From assembly GCF_025643255.1 (NCBI RefSeq), contig NZ_CP087112.1:2914001-2978000 (forward strand): a stretch of 64,000 nucleotides of DNA, read 5' to 3'. Below the pieces are notes generated by a model. That model was not told where the DNA came from and made no database searches. It saw only the letters and a list, made by a program, of their open reading frames with translations. Origin of the DNA: Halomonas sp. 7T. GTDB taxonomy: Bacteria > Pseudomonadota > Gammaproteobacteria > Pseudomonadales > Halomonadaceae. A program made the position numbers and the translations under genes. Of this stretch, positions 43,041-53,318 are shown one piece after another (the first letter of the stretch is position 1; every line of letters begins with the position of its first letter).

Positions 43041-43293
43041 CGCGAACACAATCTCTTGGTCTGTGCAGAAAAAAGCGGCCTAGCCACTGTCAGAAACGCG
43101 ACAAGTATACACGTCACACAGCATAACGCGCAGGTCATGACGCCCGATGGCTGCCTGCGTTATGATGCCCCATGCACGCGAGCGTCGCGACCCCGACCAA
43201 TAGGTGTTGTCTGAAGACTGCTTGAGCAGCCTTTCACAAGGTCTCAAAGCGCTCCTCTCGCACTTTAGCGAGCCAACTGAACGAGGTGTTTCC

Positions 43294-44862
43294 ATGGCTA
43301 CATCGACTGCCACTCCGCGCCCTGTCGCACTGATCATTTTAGACGGCTACGGCCATAACCCAGACAGCGCTCACAACGCCGTGGCCGCCGCCCATACCCC
43401 CGCCATGGATAAACTATGGGCCAGCCGCCCTCACGCCTTCGTCCACACCGACGGCCTTCATGTGGGTTTGCCAGAAGGTCAGATGGGCAACTCCGAAGTG
43501 GGCCATATGAACATCGGCGCAGGGCGCGTTGTGTATCAGGACTTTACCCGTATCACGAAAGCCATTGAAGAGGGCGATCTAGATACGATTGAGGTGCTGA
43601 CCAAGCCGATTGATGAAGCCGTCGCCGCCGGTCGTCCTGTCCACCTGCTGGGGCTACTCTCCCCGGGCGGCGTACATAGCCATGAAGATCACTTTATCGC
43701 CATGGCGGAACTGGCTGCCCGCCGCGGCGCTCAGCGTATTTATGTCCATGCGTTTTTGGACGGCCGCGATATGCCGCCGCAAAGTGCGCTCCGCTCGCTT
43801 GAGCGTGCCAATGCCCGTTTAGCGGAGCTGGTGGGCGCTGACAACGGCTTTGTTGCCTCCATCATTGGCCGCTTTTACGCTATGGATCGCGACAACCGCT
43901 GGGAGCGGGTTGAGCAAGCCTATCGTCTGCTCACCGACGGCCACGCAGACTTTATCGCTTCTAGCGCAGAAATGGCGCTGCGCGATGCGTATCAACGCGG
44001 TGAAACCGACGAGTTTGTCGCCTCTAGCAGTATTCCGCTCAACGGTGATGCTATTACGCTGCAAGATGGCGATGCAGCGATTTTTCTCAATTTCCGTTCC
44101 GACCGTGCCCGTGAACTCACCCGCGCCTTCACCGAGCCCAACTTCAGTGGTTTCGAGCGTCGCGTTTGCCCGAAGCTCGCAGGCGACGGCTTAGTGATGA
44201 TGACCCAGTACGCCGCCAGCATTCCCGCGCCAGCGGCATTTCCACCATCCGATCTGAGCGACACTCTCGGTGAAGTGGTGGCTAAGCGAGGCCTTACCCA
44301 ACTACGCATTGCCGAAACCGAGAAATACCCCCACGTGACGTTCTTCTTCTCAGGTGGCAATGAAGCCGAGTACGAAGGAGAGGAGCGCATCCTGGTGCCC
44401 TCCCCCCGCGACGTTAAAACCTACGACGAAAAGCCCGAAATGAGCGCTTTTGAGATCACGGACAAGCTGGTAGAGGCGATCGACAGCGGCCGTTTTGACT
44501 TAATGGTTTGTAACTACGCTAATGGCGATATGGTCGGCCATACCGGTGATTTTAATGCCGCCGTTAAGGCAATTGAAACCGTCGACACCTGCGTTGGCCG
44601 CGTGGTAGAAGCCATCGAGCGGGCTGGCGGCGCCTGTTTAATCACCGCCGATCACGGCAACGCTGAGCAGATGGTGAACCCAGAGACCGGCGCCCCACAA
44701 ACGGCTCATACCACCTTTACGGTGCCGCTTATCTACGTAGGCGAGCGAAACGGCGCGTTGAAAGATGGCAGCCTGTGTGATTTAGCCCCCACGCTTTTAA
44801 CTATGATGAATCAACCTATTCCCGAGGCAATGACCGGGAAGCCGCTGTTACGCTTTCGTTAA
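43294..44862 (+). CDS. gpmI: 2,3-bisphosphoglycerate-independent phosphoglycerate mutase
   Basis: 522 aa, alkaline-phosphatase superfamily, two manganese ions. [10 protein letters not shown] at the start (metal Asp), nucleophile Ser in [43 protein letters not shown] and the C-terminal ADHGNAEQM and TAHTT. Interconverts 3- and 2-phosphoglycerate. The ATG at 43294 follows GAGG; the in-frame ORF to 43204 is unneeded. Its last base is the A of the envC ATG. Confidence 0.96.
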   Translation: MATSTATPRPVALIILDGYGHNPDSAHNAVAAAHTPAMDKLWASRPHAFVHTDGLHVGLPEGQMGNSEVGHMNIGAGRVVYQDFTRITKAIEEGDLDTIEVLTKPIDEAVAAGRPVHLLGLLSPGGVHSHEDHFIAMAELAARRGAQRIYVHAFLDGRDMPPQSALRSLERANARLAELVGADNGFVASIIGRFYAMDRDNRWERVEQAYRLLTDGHADFIASSAEMALRDAYQRGETDEFVASSSIPLNGDAITLQDGDAAIFLNFRSDRARELTRAFTEPNFSGFERRVCPKLAGDGLVMMTQYAASIPAPAAFPPSDLSDTLGEVVAKRGLTQLRIAETEKYPHVTFFFSGGNEAEYEGEERILVPSPRDVKTYDEKPEMSAFEITDKLVEAIDSGRFDLMVCNYANGDMVGHTGDFNAAVKAIETVDTCVGRVVEAIERAGGACLITADHGNAEQMVNPETGAPQTAHTTFTVPLIYVGERNGALKDGSLCDLAPTLLTMMNQPIPEAMTGKPLLRFR

Positions 44863-46007
44863 TGCCTATGCGGCGCAGCTTAATCCTTCTTCTCACGCTG
44901 GCGCTAGGGTATGCGCCAGCCGTTACTTTTGCCCAATCTGATGAACGTGCCGCACGCCAGCAGCTAGATGCTCTAGGCCAAGAAATTAACTCAATGGCTG
45001 AGCGTCTAAGTGCCACTGAGCGAGCACGCGATAGTGCTGAACGTGAGCTAAGAGAAGTGGAAACAGAGCTGGCCCAAACGCACCAACGTCTCGACACACT
45101 GCAAGCCGAACGCCGCCAGCTAAACGACGAAACCACACAGCTCCTCGCGCATCGGGAACGCTTAGAGAATGAGCGCGATGCTCAGTATGCTGCGCTCTCC
45201 CAACAGCTTGCGGCGCTCTACCGCCTTGGCCCAACGCCTCAGCTTAAACTGCTGCTGAACCAAAATGACCCTGCCGAGCTAGATCGCATGCAAGCCTACT
45301 TAAACCGGCTCACTCAAGCCCGTCAGCAGCGCTTAACAGACATTGAACGCTTAGATGCTGCACTGGCCGATACGCAGCAGGCCTTAAGCCAACGCCAATC
45401 ACGGCTTGATACGCTGGCAGACGAGCTGGAGACCCAAAGCACCCTGCTTGCCCAACGCACCGCTGAGCGGCGCGGCGTTGTAGCAACGCTCGATGACCGC
45501 TACGGCAGTGAAGCTGAACGCCTAGCGGATCTTAACCAAAGCCGCGAACAGGCCGAGCAGCAGCTGCGCGCCATTCAGGCAGAGCTTGCCCGCTTAGCGC
45601 AACCGACTCCCACCACCCATATCACACGCACCCAAGGCGATTTGCCCTGGCCAGTGCAGGGGTCCATTACTGCGGATTTCCAACGCCGCGACGGCGTGCA
45701 CTACAACGGCATCGTCATCCAAGCTAGCGAAGGCACGGCGGTGACGGCAGTGCATAGCGGCCGAGTGGTATTTGCCGATTGGATGCGGGGGTTTGGCAAC
45801 CTGCTGATTATCGATCACGGTGACCAGATCATGACTTTGCACGCCCACTTACAGCAGTTCAGCGTCCGCCCTGGCCAGCAAGTCAACCGAGGCGATGAAA
45901 TTGGCCGGGTTGGCACCAGTGGCGGCCAATCTCGTTCGGCGCTCTACTTCGAAGTGCGCCGTGGCGGCGAACCAATTAACCCACAACGTTGGATTGCACG
46001 CCGCTGA
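44862..46007 (+). CDS. envC: Murein hydrolase activator EnvC
   Basis: 381 aa. Signal peptide (about 1-24, hydrophobic LILLLTLALGYAPAVTFA), a long coiled coil (about 27-245) and a C-terminal LytM domain (about 265-380). The metal-binding residues of true M23 peptidases are replaced (for instance HYNGIV where HxGxD is expected), so it should be catalytically dead and act by activating amidases at the septum, as E. coli EnvC does. Start codon overlaps the gpmI stop by one base; the gpmI-envC-ctpA order is conserved. Confidence 0.92.
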   Translation: MPMRRSLILLLTLALGYAPAVTFAQSDERAARQQLDALGQEINSMAERLSATERARDSAERELREVETELAQTHQRLDTLQAERRQLNDETTQLLAHRERLENERDAQYAALSQQLAALYRLGPTPQLKLLLNQNDPAELDRMQAYLNRLTQARQQRLTDIERLDAALADTQQALSQRQSRLDTLADELETQSTLLAQRTAERRGVVATLDDRYGSEAERLADLNQSREQAEQQLRAIQAELARLAQPTPTTHITRTQGDLPWPVQGSITADFQRRDGVHYNGIVIQASEGTAVTAVHSGRVVFADWMRGFGNLLIIDHGDQIMTLHAHLQQFSVRPGQQVNRGDEIGRVGTSGGQSRSALYFEVRRGGEPINPQRWIARR

Positions 46008-46102
46008 CGGGATAAGCTGACGTGTATTACTACTCTATCCAGCTTTAACGTCTAATTTTGCGCAGCGCAGCGACGCGCTGCCTTTCGCCTAGCGGAGTCT
46101 GC

Positions 46103-47407
46103 ATGACGCTAACTGTTACCGAGGTACCGGTCCCCGCCAAGCGTTTCTTGGCCACCCTGCTACCGTTTGTCCTGTTGTTAGCGCCGCTACCGCTGGCGGC
46201 TCAGCCCGCAGGTAACAGCGCGGTTGATGACCTTCCTTTAGAAGAGATACAAACCTTTGCCGAAGTGTTTGAGCGCATAAAACGCGGCTATGTCGAAGAA
46301 GTCGATGACCGCACACTGCTGCGTAATGCCATGCGCGGTATGCTCAGCGAACTTGACCCTCATTCGGCGTACCTAGACGAAGATGAATACCAAAGCCTGC
46401 GTGAATCTACCCAGGGTGAGTTTGGCGGGATTGGCATTGAAGTCGGTACTGAGAATGGTCAGTTAATGGTGATTACGCCCATTGACGACACCCCCGCTTC
46501 GCGGGCCGGGCTCCTCTCTCGGGATATTATTATTGGCATTGACGGCACACCCACTGACAGCATGTCGCTCCAAGAAGCGGTGGGCATGATGCGCGGTGAA
46601 CCCGGTAGCCAGCTGCGCATCTCTGTGCTGCGGGCAGGGGAAGAGGCACCGCGCGAGTTCACACTGACCCGAGAAATCATTCGTAGTGAAAGCGTTAAGC
46701 ATGAGGTGTTAGCACCTGGCTACGGCTATCTGCGCATCAGTCAATTCCAGTCACGCACCACCGAACAAGCGCGCCAGGCGATTGAGCGTATGGGCCGCGA
46801 ACAGCCCCTTGAGGGCTTAATTCTCGACCTGCGAAATAATCCCGGCGGCGTACTCCAGGCTGCGGTAGGGGTCGCCGACCTGTTCCTGGATGAAGGGCTG
46901 ATTGTGTATACCGAGGGACGGCTTTCCGACACCGAAATGTCCTTCTCAGCTTCACCAGCCACACCGGCTGGCGACGTACCGCTTGTGGTATTGATTAACA
47001 GCGGCAGCGCTTCAGCGGCTGAAATTGTCGCCGGTGCCCTGCAAGACCAGCGCCGTGGCGTGGTCATGGGAACCGAAAGCTTCGGCAAAGGCTCCGTACA
47101 GCAGATTATGCCGCTCGGTAACGGCGAAGGCCTTAAGCTCACCACCGCGCTTTACTACACGCCCAACGGCCGCTCGATTCAAGCACAAGGCATCACGCCG
47201 GATGTCGAGGTCGTTCGTGGGCGTCTAGAGGTTGCCGAAAGCCGCCGCGAAATCCGTGAAGCGGATCTCGACGGCCACCTCGGCGGCCAGTCGGCGCTAC
47301 CTCGCGAACGCTCTGCATCTACCCAGCGGCTTCAGGATGATTATCAGCTGAGCGAGGCGCTTAATCTGCTTAAAGCGCTCAACGTCGTGGATCGCCGCCG
47401 CCGCTAA
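46103..47407 (+). CDS. ctpA: S41 family C-terminal processing peptidase
   Basis: 434 aa. Signal peptide (FLATLLPFVLLLAPLPLAA), PDZ domain (about 80-160) and S41 tail-specific protease domain with catalytic Ser in NSGSASAAEIVAGAL and Lys in ESFGKGSVQQ. Periplasmic; cleaves C-termini of envelope proteins. Start at 46103 has GGAG 5 nt upstream; an in-frame ATG at 46058 is less likely. Its last 4 bp overlap the convergent ubiI gene. Confidence 0.93.
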   Translation: MTLTVTEVPVPAKRFLATLLPFVLLLAPLPLAAQPAGNSAVDDLPLEEIQTFAEVFERIKRGYVEEVDDRTLLRNAMRGMLSELDPHSAYLDEDEYQSLRESTQGEFGGIGIEVGTENGQLMVITPIDDTPASRAGLLSRDIIIGIDGTPTDSMSLQEAVGMMRGEPGSQLRISVLRAGEEAPREFTLTREIIRSESVKHEVLAPGYGYLRISQFQSRTTEQARQAIERMGREQPLEGLILDLRNNPGGVLQAAVGVADLFLDEGLIVYTEGRLSDTEMSFSASPATPAGDVPLVVLINSGSASAAEIVAGALQDQRRGVVMGTESFGKGSVQQIMPLGNGEGLKLTTALYYTPNGRSIQAQGITPDVEVVRGRLEVAESRREIREADLDGHLGGQSALPRERSASTQRLQDDYQLSEALNLLKALNVVDRRRR

Positions 47408-48660
47408 TGACACGACAGCGGCAGGCGCCCCCGCTCTCCGGTGGCCTGCCGCATAATCATGCGCTTTAACGGCACCAGTTGATTCATACCGCTCATCCCG
47501 ATATTACGCGCCAGCGTGAACACCGGTATATGGCTACCAAACAGCACCTTAAAGCCTTTCATCAGCCCTAACATGGCGCTGTTATCAAAACGCCGACGCC
47601 GCTCGTAGCGGGTCAAGGTGGTTAGCGCTCCCCACGGCGCGCCACGCTGCCACGCCGTGATCACTTCTTCAGCCAGCACTGCCGCATCCATAAAGCCCAG
47701 GTTCACGCCCTGCCCGGCCAGCGGATGGATGCTGTGGGCAGCATCCCCTACCAAGGCAAAATTAGGCTGCACATAGTGTGCCGCATGCCGCTGCACCAGT
47801 GGAAAACGGTGGGCATTATCCACGACGGTTACCTTGCCCAGCCGGTGGTTAAACGCACTGCCTAGCGCGTCACCTAATTGCTCCCGTGAAAGAGATGCAA
47901 GCTCCTCTGCATGCGCAGGCGTAGTAGACCAAACAATCGAACAGTAACGGTCATCGCCCTTCACCGTCAGCGGCAAAAAGGCTAAGGGGCTTCCCGCGAT
48001 AAAGGCCTGACGCGCCGTAGCACCATGCGCTTTTTCGCATAAAACCGTCGTCACTAGCGCATCCTGCTCCATCGCCTCTTCAGCGACCTCAATCCCTGCC
48101 AGCTCACGCAGAGCAGAGCGCGCACCATCTGCAGCGACTAACAGCGGAGTGTGCAGCTGGCGCCCCCCCTCTAGCACCAGCCAGCGTCCATTACTGCTGG
48201 TCTGGAGCGCCTGGATACGTGCACCAAAAAACGCATGGACACCGGGTAGGCTCAGCACCTGCTCATTGAGCGCCGCCAGCGTTACAACGTTTTCCACAAT
48301 ATGCCCCAGCACCGGGGCACCCGCTTCATCAGCAGAAAAATTAATGCTGCCGCTGCCTTCAGCATCCCACACCTGCATATAGCGGTAAGGCGTTACTCTG
48401 GTCACCTCCATGGCGGGCCAAGCCCCTAGGTGGGTCAACAACCGCTGCGAAACAGGTGTCAGTGCGCTCACTCTGGGTTCAGGTGGGTGGTCTCCAAACG
48501 CGCTAAGCACTAGCGGCGACGCCTTAGCTTCCACCAGCGCCACTTGCATACCCGCCTTGGCAAGCAGCCCTGCCAACGCCGTTCCTACCATGCCTGCTCC
48601 AACAATCACCGCGTCAAAGTGTTCAACCGATGCCTTGTTTGCCGCTGTTTGCGTTGTCAT
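47404..48660 (-). CDS. ubiI: Ubiquinone biosynthesis FAD hydroxylase (UbiI/VisC type)
   Basis: 418 aa flavin monooxygenase of the UbiH/COQ6 family: FAD motif VGAGMVGTALAGLLAKAG near the N-terminus, DG motif LLVAADGARSALRE (about 172-185) and GDAAHSIHPLAGQGVNLGFMDA (about 306-327). Hydroxylates the benzoquinone ring precursor at C5. Assignment as UbiI rather than UbiH rests on gene order pepP-ubiH-ubiI as in E. coli; roles could be shared. 26 bp after ubiH. Confidence 0.82.
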   Translation of the reverse strand: MTTQTAANKASVEHFDAVIVGAGMVGTALAGLLAKAGMQVALVEAKASPLVLSAFGDHPPEPRVSALTPVSQRLLTHLGAWPAMEVTRVTPYRYMQVWDAEGSGSINFSADEAGAPVLGHIVENVVTLAALNEQVLSLPGVHAFFGARIQALQTSSNGRWLVLEGGRQLHTPLLVAADGARSALRELAGIEVAEEAMEQDALVTTVLCEKAHGATARQAFIAGSPLAFLPLTVKGDDRYCSIVWSTTPAHAEELASLSREQLGDALGSAFNHRLGKVTVVDNAHRFPLVQRHAAHYVQPNFALVGDAAHSIHPLAGQGVNLGFMDAAVLAEEVITAWQRGAPWGALTTLTRYERRRRFDNSAMLGLMKGFKVLFGSHIPVFTLARNIGMSGMNQLVPLKRMIMRQATGERGRLPLSCH

Positions 48661-48686
48661 CGCATGTTCCTTAATGGCTTAGAAAA

Positions 48687-49913
48687 TCATCGCTCAAGAC
48701 CCATTGCCCGGCGCGCGAGGCCACGGCGTAGCGGGCCGACCAGATTCAGCCCAATCAACCCCGCCGCACGGGCATGGGGCAGCAGGGGTAACGAGTAACC
48801 AAATAGACGCACCAAGCCATCACTAAAACGAATAACGTTGGCCCGATCCCGAGCGCGTCGCTGTTCAAAGGCAAGCAGCGTAGGCATATCACCCAGCGCC
48901 CGCTGGTGTTCAGCCCCCTGCTCCAACGCCTCCACCAAATCCATCACCGAGCGTAGCGCAAGATTAAACCCCTGGCCTGCAACCGGATGAAGCGCATGCG
49001 CCGCATTGCCCAGCACCGCCAACCCAGGCCTGACGGACTCTTCAGCGGTGATCAGCGAAAGGGGATAGCTGTAACGCTGCCCCACCCGAGTAAAGCGCCC
49101 AACGCGGTCGCCAAAGGCATTTTGCAGCTGCTGCAAAAACTCTCGATCAGGCAAGGCTAGCCGCGCTTGCTCGGTGCCGCTGGCGTGGGTCCATACGAGC
49201 TCCATGGCTTGGCCGGGTAACGGCAGCAGCGCAATGGGGCCCTCTGCTGTAAAACGCTCGTAGGCCACGCCTTGATGGGGTTGACTCACTCCAACATGAG
49301 CGATCAGTGCGGTTTGGTCGTAGGAGTGGCGGCGGCTGCTAATGCCTAGCTGCTCTTTAAGGCCAGAGCGACCGCCGTCTGCCAAAATCGTTAGCGCAGC
49401 GGTTAGCTCACTCCCGTCAGAGAGCACCAAGTGGTGGCCGTAGGCTTGCGGTGTTAGCTGGTCAACCTTCGCTGGGCAGTACCACTCAATGGGTAACCGC
49501 TGGAGCTGCTGATGAAGCACGCGCCCCATCCACGCATTGGGGATGACATGCCCTAGTGCTGTCACACCCAGCTCCTTGGCGCTTAACCGCGCAGCGCCTA
49601 GGCGCCCACGCTCACTAATATGAATACGCTCAATGGGGGCTGCTTCGTGCTGCATGGCTTCCCACACGCCTAGTTGGCGAAAGCGCTGGGCAGAGCCTTC
49701 GGCAATGGCGCTGGCCCTGGCATCAAAGCTGGGCTGCCAGGGCATATCCTGTGCGTTTTCAGGTAACGACGCCGCTTCAATAATCGCCACACGCCAGCCG
49801 TAACGCTCAATCAGCGGCGCCAATGCACAGCCTAAGCTTGCCCCTACCAGGCCACCGCCAACTATCACGATATCGTGGCTGAGCGTTTGTTTCTCTTGCT
49901 TAGCGCTTTGCAT
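48687..49913 (-). CDS. ubiH: Ubiquinone biosynthesis FAD hydroxylase (UbiH type)
   Basis: 408 aa, same family: VGGGLVGASLGCALAP, LTILADGGRSGLKEQ and LGNAAHALHPVAGQGFNLALRS. Expected to hydroxylate the ring at C6 (2-octaprenyl-6-methoxyphenol type step). It follows pepP by 73 bp and precedes ubiI. Confidence 0.84.
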   Translation of the reverse strand: MQSAKQEKQTLSHDIVIVGGGLVGASLGCALAPLIERYGWRVAIIEAASLPENAQDMPWQPSFDARASAIAEGSAQRFRQLGVWEAMQHEAAPIERIHISERGRLGAARLSAKELGVTALGHVIPNAWMGRVLHQQLQRLPIEWYCPAKVDQLTPQAYGHHLVLSDGSELTAALTILADGGRSGLKEQLGISSRRHSYDQTALIAHVGVSQPHQGVAYERFTAEGPIALLPLPGQAMELVWTHASGTEQARLALPDREFLQQLQNAFGDRVGRFTRVGQRYSYPLSLITAEESVRPGLAVLGNAAHALHPVAGQGFNLALRSVMDLVEALEQGAEHQRALGDMPTLLAFEQRRARDRANVIRFSDGLVRLFGYSLPLLPHARAAGLIGLNLVGPLRRGLARRAMGLER

Positions 49914-49986
49914 TGGCCTCTCCTGAACTCTTAACGTAAACCGTAACGTAAATTACATAATGCAGAAACAGCGTGTTTAAGACGGG

Positions 49987-51327
49987 TTATTTATTGCTCA
50001 TTAACTGCTCTATTTCTGCTACCTGTTTAGGCACCGCAGCGGTCAGCACCTCATGCCCCCTAGACGTCACCACGACATTGTCTTCAATACGAATGCCCAT
50101 GCCGCGATAAGCCGTGGGTATATCGTCTTCGTCAGGTATATAGAGCCCGGGCTCAACGGTCAGCACCATGCCTTCCGTTAGCGGGCGCGGGGTTTGCTCA
50201 TCAAACCGGTAAGTGCCCACATCGTGAACATCCAGCCCTAACCAGTGAGAAGTGGAGTGCAGGTAGAAGCGCCGATAACTCTCATCATCTATGCGCGCTT
50301 GAATTTCACCCTCTAACAACCCCAGCGCAATCAGGCCAGCGGTCAGGTCATGCACAACGCCTTGGTGAATATCGGCAAGCGTAGCGCCGGGAGCAACGGC
50401 TTCAACAGCACGCACTTGGGCGTCTAACACCACTTGGTAGAGCGCCCGTTGGGCATCATTAAAGCATCCGCTAACGGGGAAGGTGCGCGTAATATCGCCA
50501 GCATAGAGATCGAACTCGGCGCCAGCATCAATCAACACCAGCGTATCAGCCTCTAGCTCGTCGCTGTTTTCAATATAGTGCAGTACGCAAGCGTTCGCGC
50601 CACCGCCCACAATCGTACTGTAGGCTGGCCCGCTGGCTCCTTGGAACCTGAATTCATGCTCCAACTCTGCCTGAAGTTGATACTCGCTTAACCCCGACTG
50701 GCAGGCCCGCATTGCCCGCACATGGGCCTGGGCAGAAATAGCCGCGGCGTGGCGCAGCAGCGCGATTTCTGCCGGGCTCTTAATCAAACGCATGGAGTGA
50801 ATTAGCGGACGGCTATCCAGCCAGCCTTTTAGGGCAGGTTGACCCCGCCGCAAGCCTGCCTGGGCATGGGCTAACGCGTCTTCGGCGATGCTGAGGGCGT
50901 CAGGGTTATCCAGCGGCGCGTAGAGCAGCTCACGGCCTTCCAGCAGGCCTGGCAACAGCTCATCGCGCTGGGCATTTTCATACGCTTGGTCAAGACCATG
51001 CAGGCGCTCGACACCCTGGGCGCCCAGCCGCCTACCCGTCCAGGCTTCCAGAGTGGGGTCACGGTCTTGGCAAAACACCACGCTTTGCCCCTCCTCGCGG
51101 CCGGGCAACAGCACTAACAGCCCGTCTGGCTCTTGAATGCCGGTTAAGTAGTAGAAGTCGCTCTGCTGGCGAAACGCGTACTCGCTATCGTGAGAGCGCG
51201 TGACCAAGGACGCCCCTGGCACCACCATGGCAGCATTGTGCGGCAATTGCGCTATCAGCGCTTCCCGCCGCTTTTGATACTCAGCGGGTTCAATCGCGGC
51301 GGGGCGGGGCAGTAACTCAGGCAACAT
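49987..51327 (-). CDS. pepP: Xaa-Pro aminopeptidase II
   Basis: 446 aa. M24B metallopeptidase with N-terminal domain (about 1-170) and pita-bread domain with metal ligands in VLIDAGAEFDLYAGDITRTF (two Asp), HSTSHWLGLDVHDVG (His) and MVLTVEPGLYI and GIRIEDN (Glu). Removes N-terminal residues before proline. I choose the ATG at 51327, which has AGGAG 5 nt upstream. The order ygfB-pepP-ubiH-ubiI matches E. coli. Confidence 0.93.
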   Translation of the reverse strand: MLPELLPRPAAIEPAEYQKRREALIAQLPHNAAMVVPGASLVTRSHDSEYAFRQQSDFYYLTGIQEPDGLLVLLPGREEGQSVVFCQDRDPTLEAWTGRRLGAQGVERLHGLDQAYENAQRDELLPGLLEGRELLYAPLDNPDALSIAEDALAHAQAGLRRGQPALKGWLDSRPLIHSMRLIKSPAEIALLRHAAAISAQAHVRAMRACQSGLSEYQLQAELEHEFRFQGASGPAYSTIVGGGANACVLHYIENSDELEADTLVLIDAGAEFDLYAGDITRTFPVSGCFNDAQRALYQVVLDAQVRAVEAVAPGATLADIHQGVVHDLTAGLIALGLLEGEIQARIDDESYRRFYLHSTSHWLGLDVHDVGTYRFDEQTPRPLTEGMVLTVEPGLYIPDEDDIPTAYRGMGIRIEDNVVVTSRGHEVLTAAVPKQVAEIEQLMSNK

Positions 51328-51363
51328 AACAGCTCCTGTCAAGACGTTTGGAAAAGGCAGAGA

Positions 51364-51942
51364 TCAGTGAACGGGGGCGTCAGCTTGCTCAACCTGGGGC
51401 ATGCCGGGGTGCTGTTCGGTATACAGCAGCATGGCCGCCATACGCGCATGTTCAGTCAGCGCAAATAGGTCATTCTCGTTTTCAGAGCTATCGTCGATAT
51501 CGGTTTCGATCTGCGCAAGCCCTGCCAAATCCTCGATGGCTTCACGCAGGGTTTGCGACCAGCGCTCGCGCAGCGTGTCGTCGGCGACATCTTCGACCAC
51601 TTCCATAAAGCCTAGTGTCCACTCTTTTAGGCCTTGAGCCTGTTCGGCTAATGAAAACAGCTCATCTGGCAGCAGCGGCGCGTAATTCAAATCGCTGGCG
51701 CTCAGTGCGTCTAACGTTTGCTTTCGCCAGCCGAGCAAGCGTTCTGCGCTGGCGGCGTCACGGGGCTGTTCAACGCCCAGGCTGAGGCAGACCTCTTCCA
51801 ACCACGCTTGAGCAGTAATATCGCGCAGCGCCAACAGGGCCGATAAGCGGCCATCTAAAAAGGCCGGGGACTGCATACTGCCATGTAAAAGAAACACATC
51901 TGCAACATCAGAAAAATCCTGGCGCTCATCAATAAGAGACAT
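51364..51942 (-). CDS. ygfB: UPF0149 family protein YgfB
   Basis: 192 aa, all-alpha UPF0149/YecA-like family: DVFLLHGSMQSPAFLDGRLSALL, LAEQAQGLKEWTLGFMEVVED and C-terminal acidic stretch. Function unclear in most species. First gene of the leftward operon with pepP; divergent from zapA. Confidence 0.88.
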   Translation of the reverse strand: MSLIDERQDFSDVADVFLLHGSMQSPAFLDGRLSALLALRDITAQAWLEEVCLSLGVEQPRDAASAERLLGWRKQTLDALSASDLNYAPLLPDELFSLAEQAQGLKEWTLGFMEVVEDVADDTLRERWSQTLREAIEDLAGLAQIETDIDDSSENENDLFALTEHARMAAMLLYTEQHPGMPQVEQADAPVH

Positions 51943-52109
51943 GGTGATAACTCGCGTTAGCTTAATTAAAGAAAAATACGTTACGACAGCGGTCAGCGCC
52001 TTCGCGTTGACCCCGCATAAGCGGCTCTCTTATAGTGGATGCCGTCTATCCTTTCTATGCAGTGATGTTAACGCATCGGCCAACAAAATGACCGGTGCTG
52101 GAGCCTTTG

Positions 52110-52418
52110 ATGAGTAACGCTAAGCGGCCAACGAAAGAAGTCACCCTACTGGGTCGCCACTATGTAATTGCCTGCGACACCGGTGAAGAAGCCAAGCTTG
52201 AGCGCGCTGCTCGCTATTTAGACCGCGCCATGCAGGGCATTCACTCCCAAAGCAGCGTGCTGGGCAGTGAACGCATTGCCATCATGGCGGCGCTTAATAT
52301 CACCCACGAGCTGTTGGAAACGTTAGACGAGCACCGCGCCAGCGAAGCGAACCTCAGCCGCTTAAATGATCGGCTTGAAAAGGCACTGGCAAACACGCGC
52401 CGGAGTGAAGAACCTTAA
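52110..52418 (+). CDS. zapA: Cell division protein ZapA
   Basis: 102 aa. Small FtsZ-ring crosslinker: N-terminal beta part VTLLGRHYVIACDTGEEAKLERAARYLDRAM and C-terminal coiled coil. ATG at 52110 has GGAG 6 nt upstream; a GTG at 52095 is in frame. The zapA-ssrS-ygfA order is conserved in gammaproteobacteria. Confidence 0.92.
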   Translation: MSNAKRPTKEVTLLGRHYVIACDTGEEAKLERAARYLDRAMQGIHSQSSVLGSERIAIMAALNITHELLETLDEHRASEANLSRLNDRLEKALANTRRSEEP

Positions 52419-52427
52419 CGCGATACT

Positions 52428-52455
52428 TTGGCATTAGCCCTGGCTCTGGTAGGAT
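52428..52455 (+). promoter_or_regulatory. Candidate sigma70 promoter of 6S RNA
   Basis: TTGGCA (52428-52433), a 16-nt spacer and TAGGAT (52450-52455), just upstream of the predicted 6S 5' end. Confidence 0.5.
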
Positions 52456-52459
52456 AGCG

Positions 52460-52643
52460 GTGTTCTCTGGGGTGTACGCCAGTCGTTATAGTCCCTCGAG
52501 CCTATGCGCAGTACCCAGGGGGCCAAATGCTAGCCAGGCCCGTGTGCATGTCCGTGCGTCGGAAAGCCTGACGGTCTGGCTGCGGCCACCCACCTGAACC
52601 AGTAGGTTCAGGGCCAGAACGACAGCGGCACTCTGGGGAACAC
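52460..52643 (+). ncRNA. ssrS: 6S RNA
   Basis: About 184 nt between zapA and ygfA, the usual site. The ends pair (GTGTTC with GAACAC, plus CTCTGGG segments). Interior landmarks of gammaproteobacterial 6S RNA are present: AGTCCCT-like bulge, GTGCATGTCCGTGCGTC, GGAAAGCCTGACG and the CCTGAACCAGTAGGTTCAGG hairpin. It binds sigma70-RNA polymerase in stationary phase. Ends are approximate. Confidence 0.88.
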
Positions 52644-52649
52644 TTTGTC

Positions 52650-53297
52650 ATGCACGACCTCTCTTCGTGTCATATCACCTCTCGCCAGCGCTTGGATGAT
52701 AAGCGCACCCTGCGACGTGAGCTTAAGCAGAAACGACGCGCACTTTCTCCTTATCAACAGCGTCAGGCTGCCACTGCCCTGTGTCAGCGGCTAAAACGGC
52801 TGCCCGAAATTCGCCGAGCTAAACGCATCAGCCTCTATCTCCCGGTCAACGGTGAAATTGACCCAACGCTGTTAATCCCTTGGCTTCGTCAGCGCGGCAT
52901 TGCTATCTATTTACCCGTACTACGTCCTTTTAGCGCCAACAGTCTCTGGTTTGTTGCCTACCGCGATACAACGCCGATGGTCACAAACCGCTTTGGTATT
53001 GCCGAACCTTGCCCACGCTTTGCAGCACAGAAACACAACCGGCTGCCGGCATGGGCACTGGACACGTTAATCGTCCCACTGGTGGGTTTTGATGCTCAGG
53101 CAAACCGAATGGGCATGGGAGGCGGCTTTTACGACCGTAGTTTAGCCTTTATGCGTCGCCGAGGGCCTGCGCCTACACTCATTGGCGTGGCCCATGCCTG
53201 CCAGCAGGTAGAGGCGCTCCCCACGGAGCCTTGGGATATTCCACTCAGCGCGGTCGTTAGCGATCAGTCAACAGTTCGTCCAAAAAAAGCGGGCTGA
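52650..53297 (+). CDS. ygfA: 5-formyltetrahydrofolate cyclo-ligase
   Basis: 215 aa. Converts 5-formyl-THF to methenyl-THF with ATP. It has RRELKQKRRALS, ISLYLPVNGEIDP, the substrate loop and the signature VPLVGFDAQANRMGMGGGFYDR (about 149-170). Starts 7 nt after 6S RNA, so it is likely read from a 6S-ygfA transcript. Stop codon falls inside its terminator stem. Confidence 0.94.
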   Translation: MHDLSSCHITSRQRLDDKRTLRRELKQKRRALSPYQQRQAATALCQRLKRLPEIRRAKRISLYLPVNGEIDPTLLIPWLRQRGIAIYLPVLRPFSANSLWFVAYRDTTPMVTNRFGIAEPCPRFAAQKHNRLPAWALDTLIVPLVGFDAQANRMGMGGGFYDRSLAFMRRRGPAPTLIGVAHACQQVEALPTEPWDIPLSAVVSDQSTVRPKKAG

Positions 53298-53318
53298 CTC
53301 TATGAGCCAGCCCGCTTT
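53286..53318 (+). terminator. Rho-independent terminator of ygfA
   Basis: AAAGCGGGCTGACTC-TAT-GAGCCAGCCCGCTTT, a long stem with a short T run; the ygfA stop codon lies inside it. Confidence 0.85.
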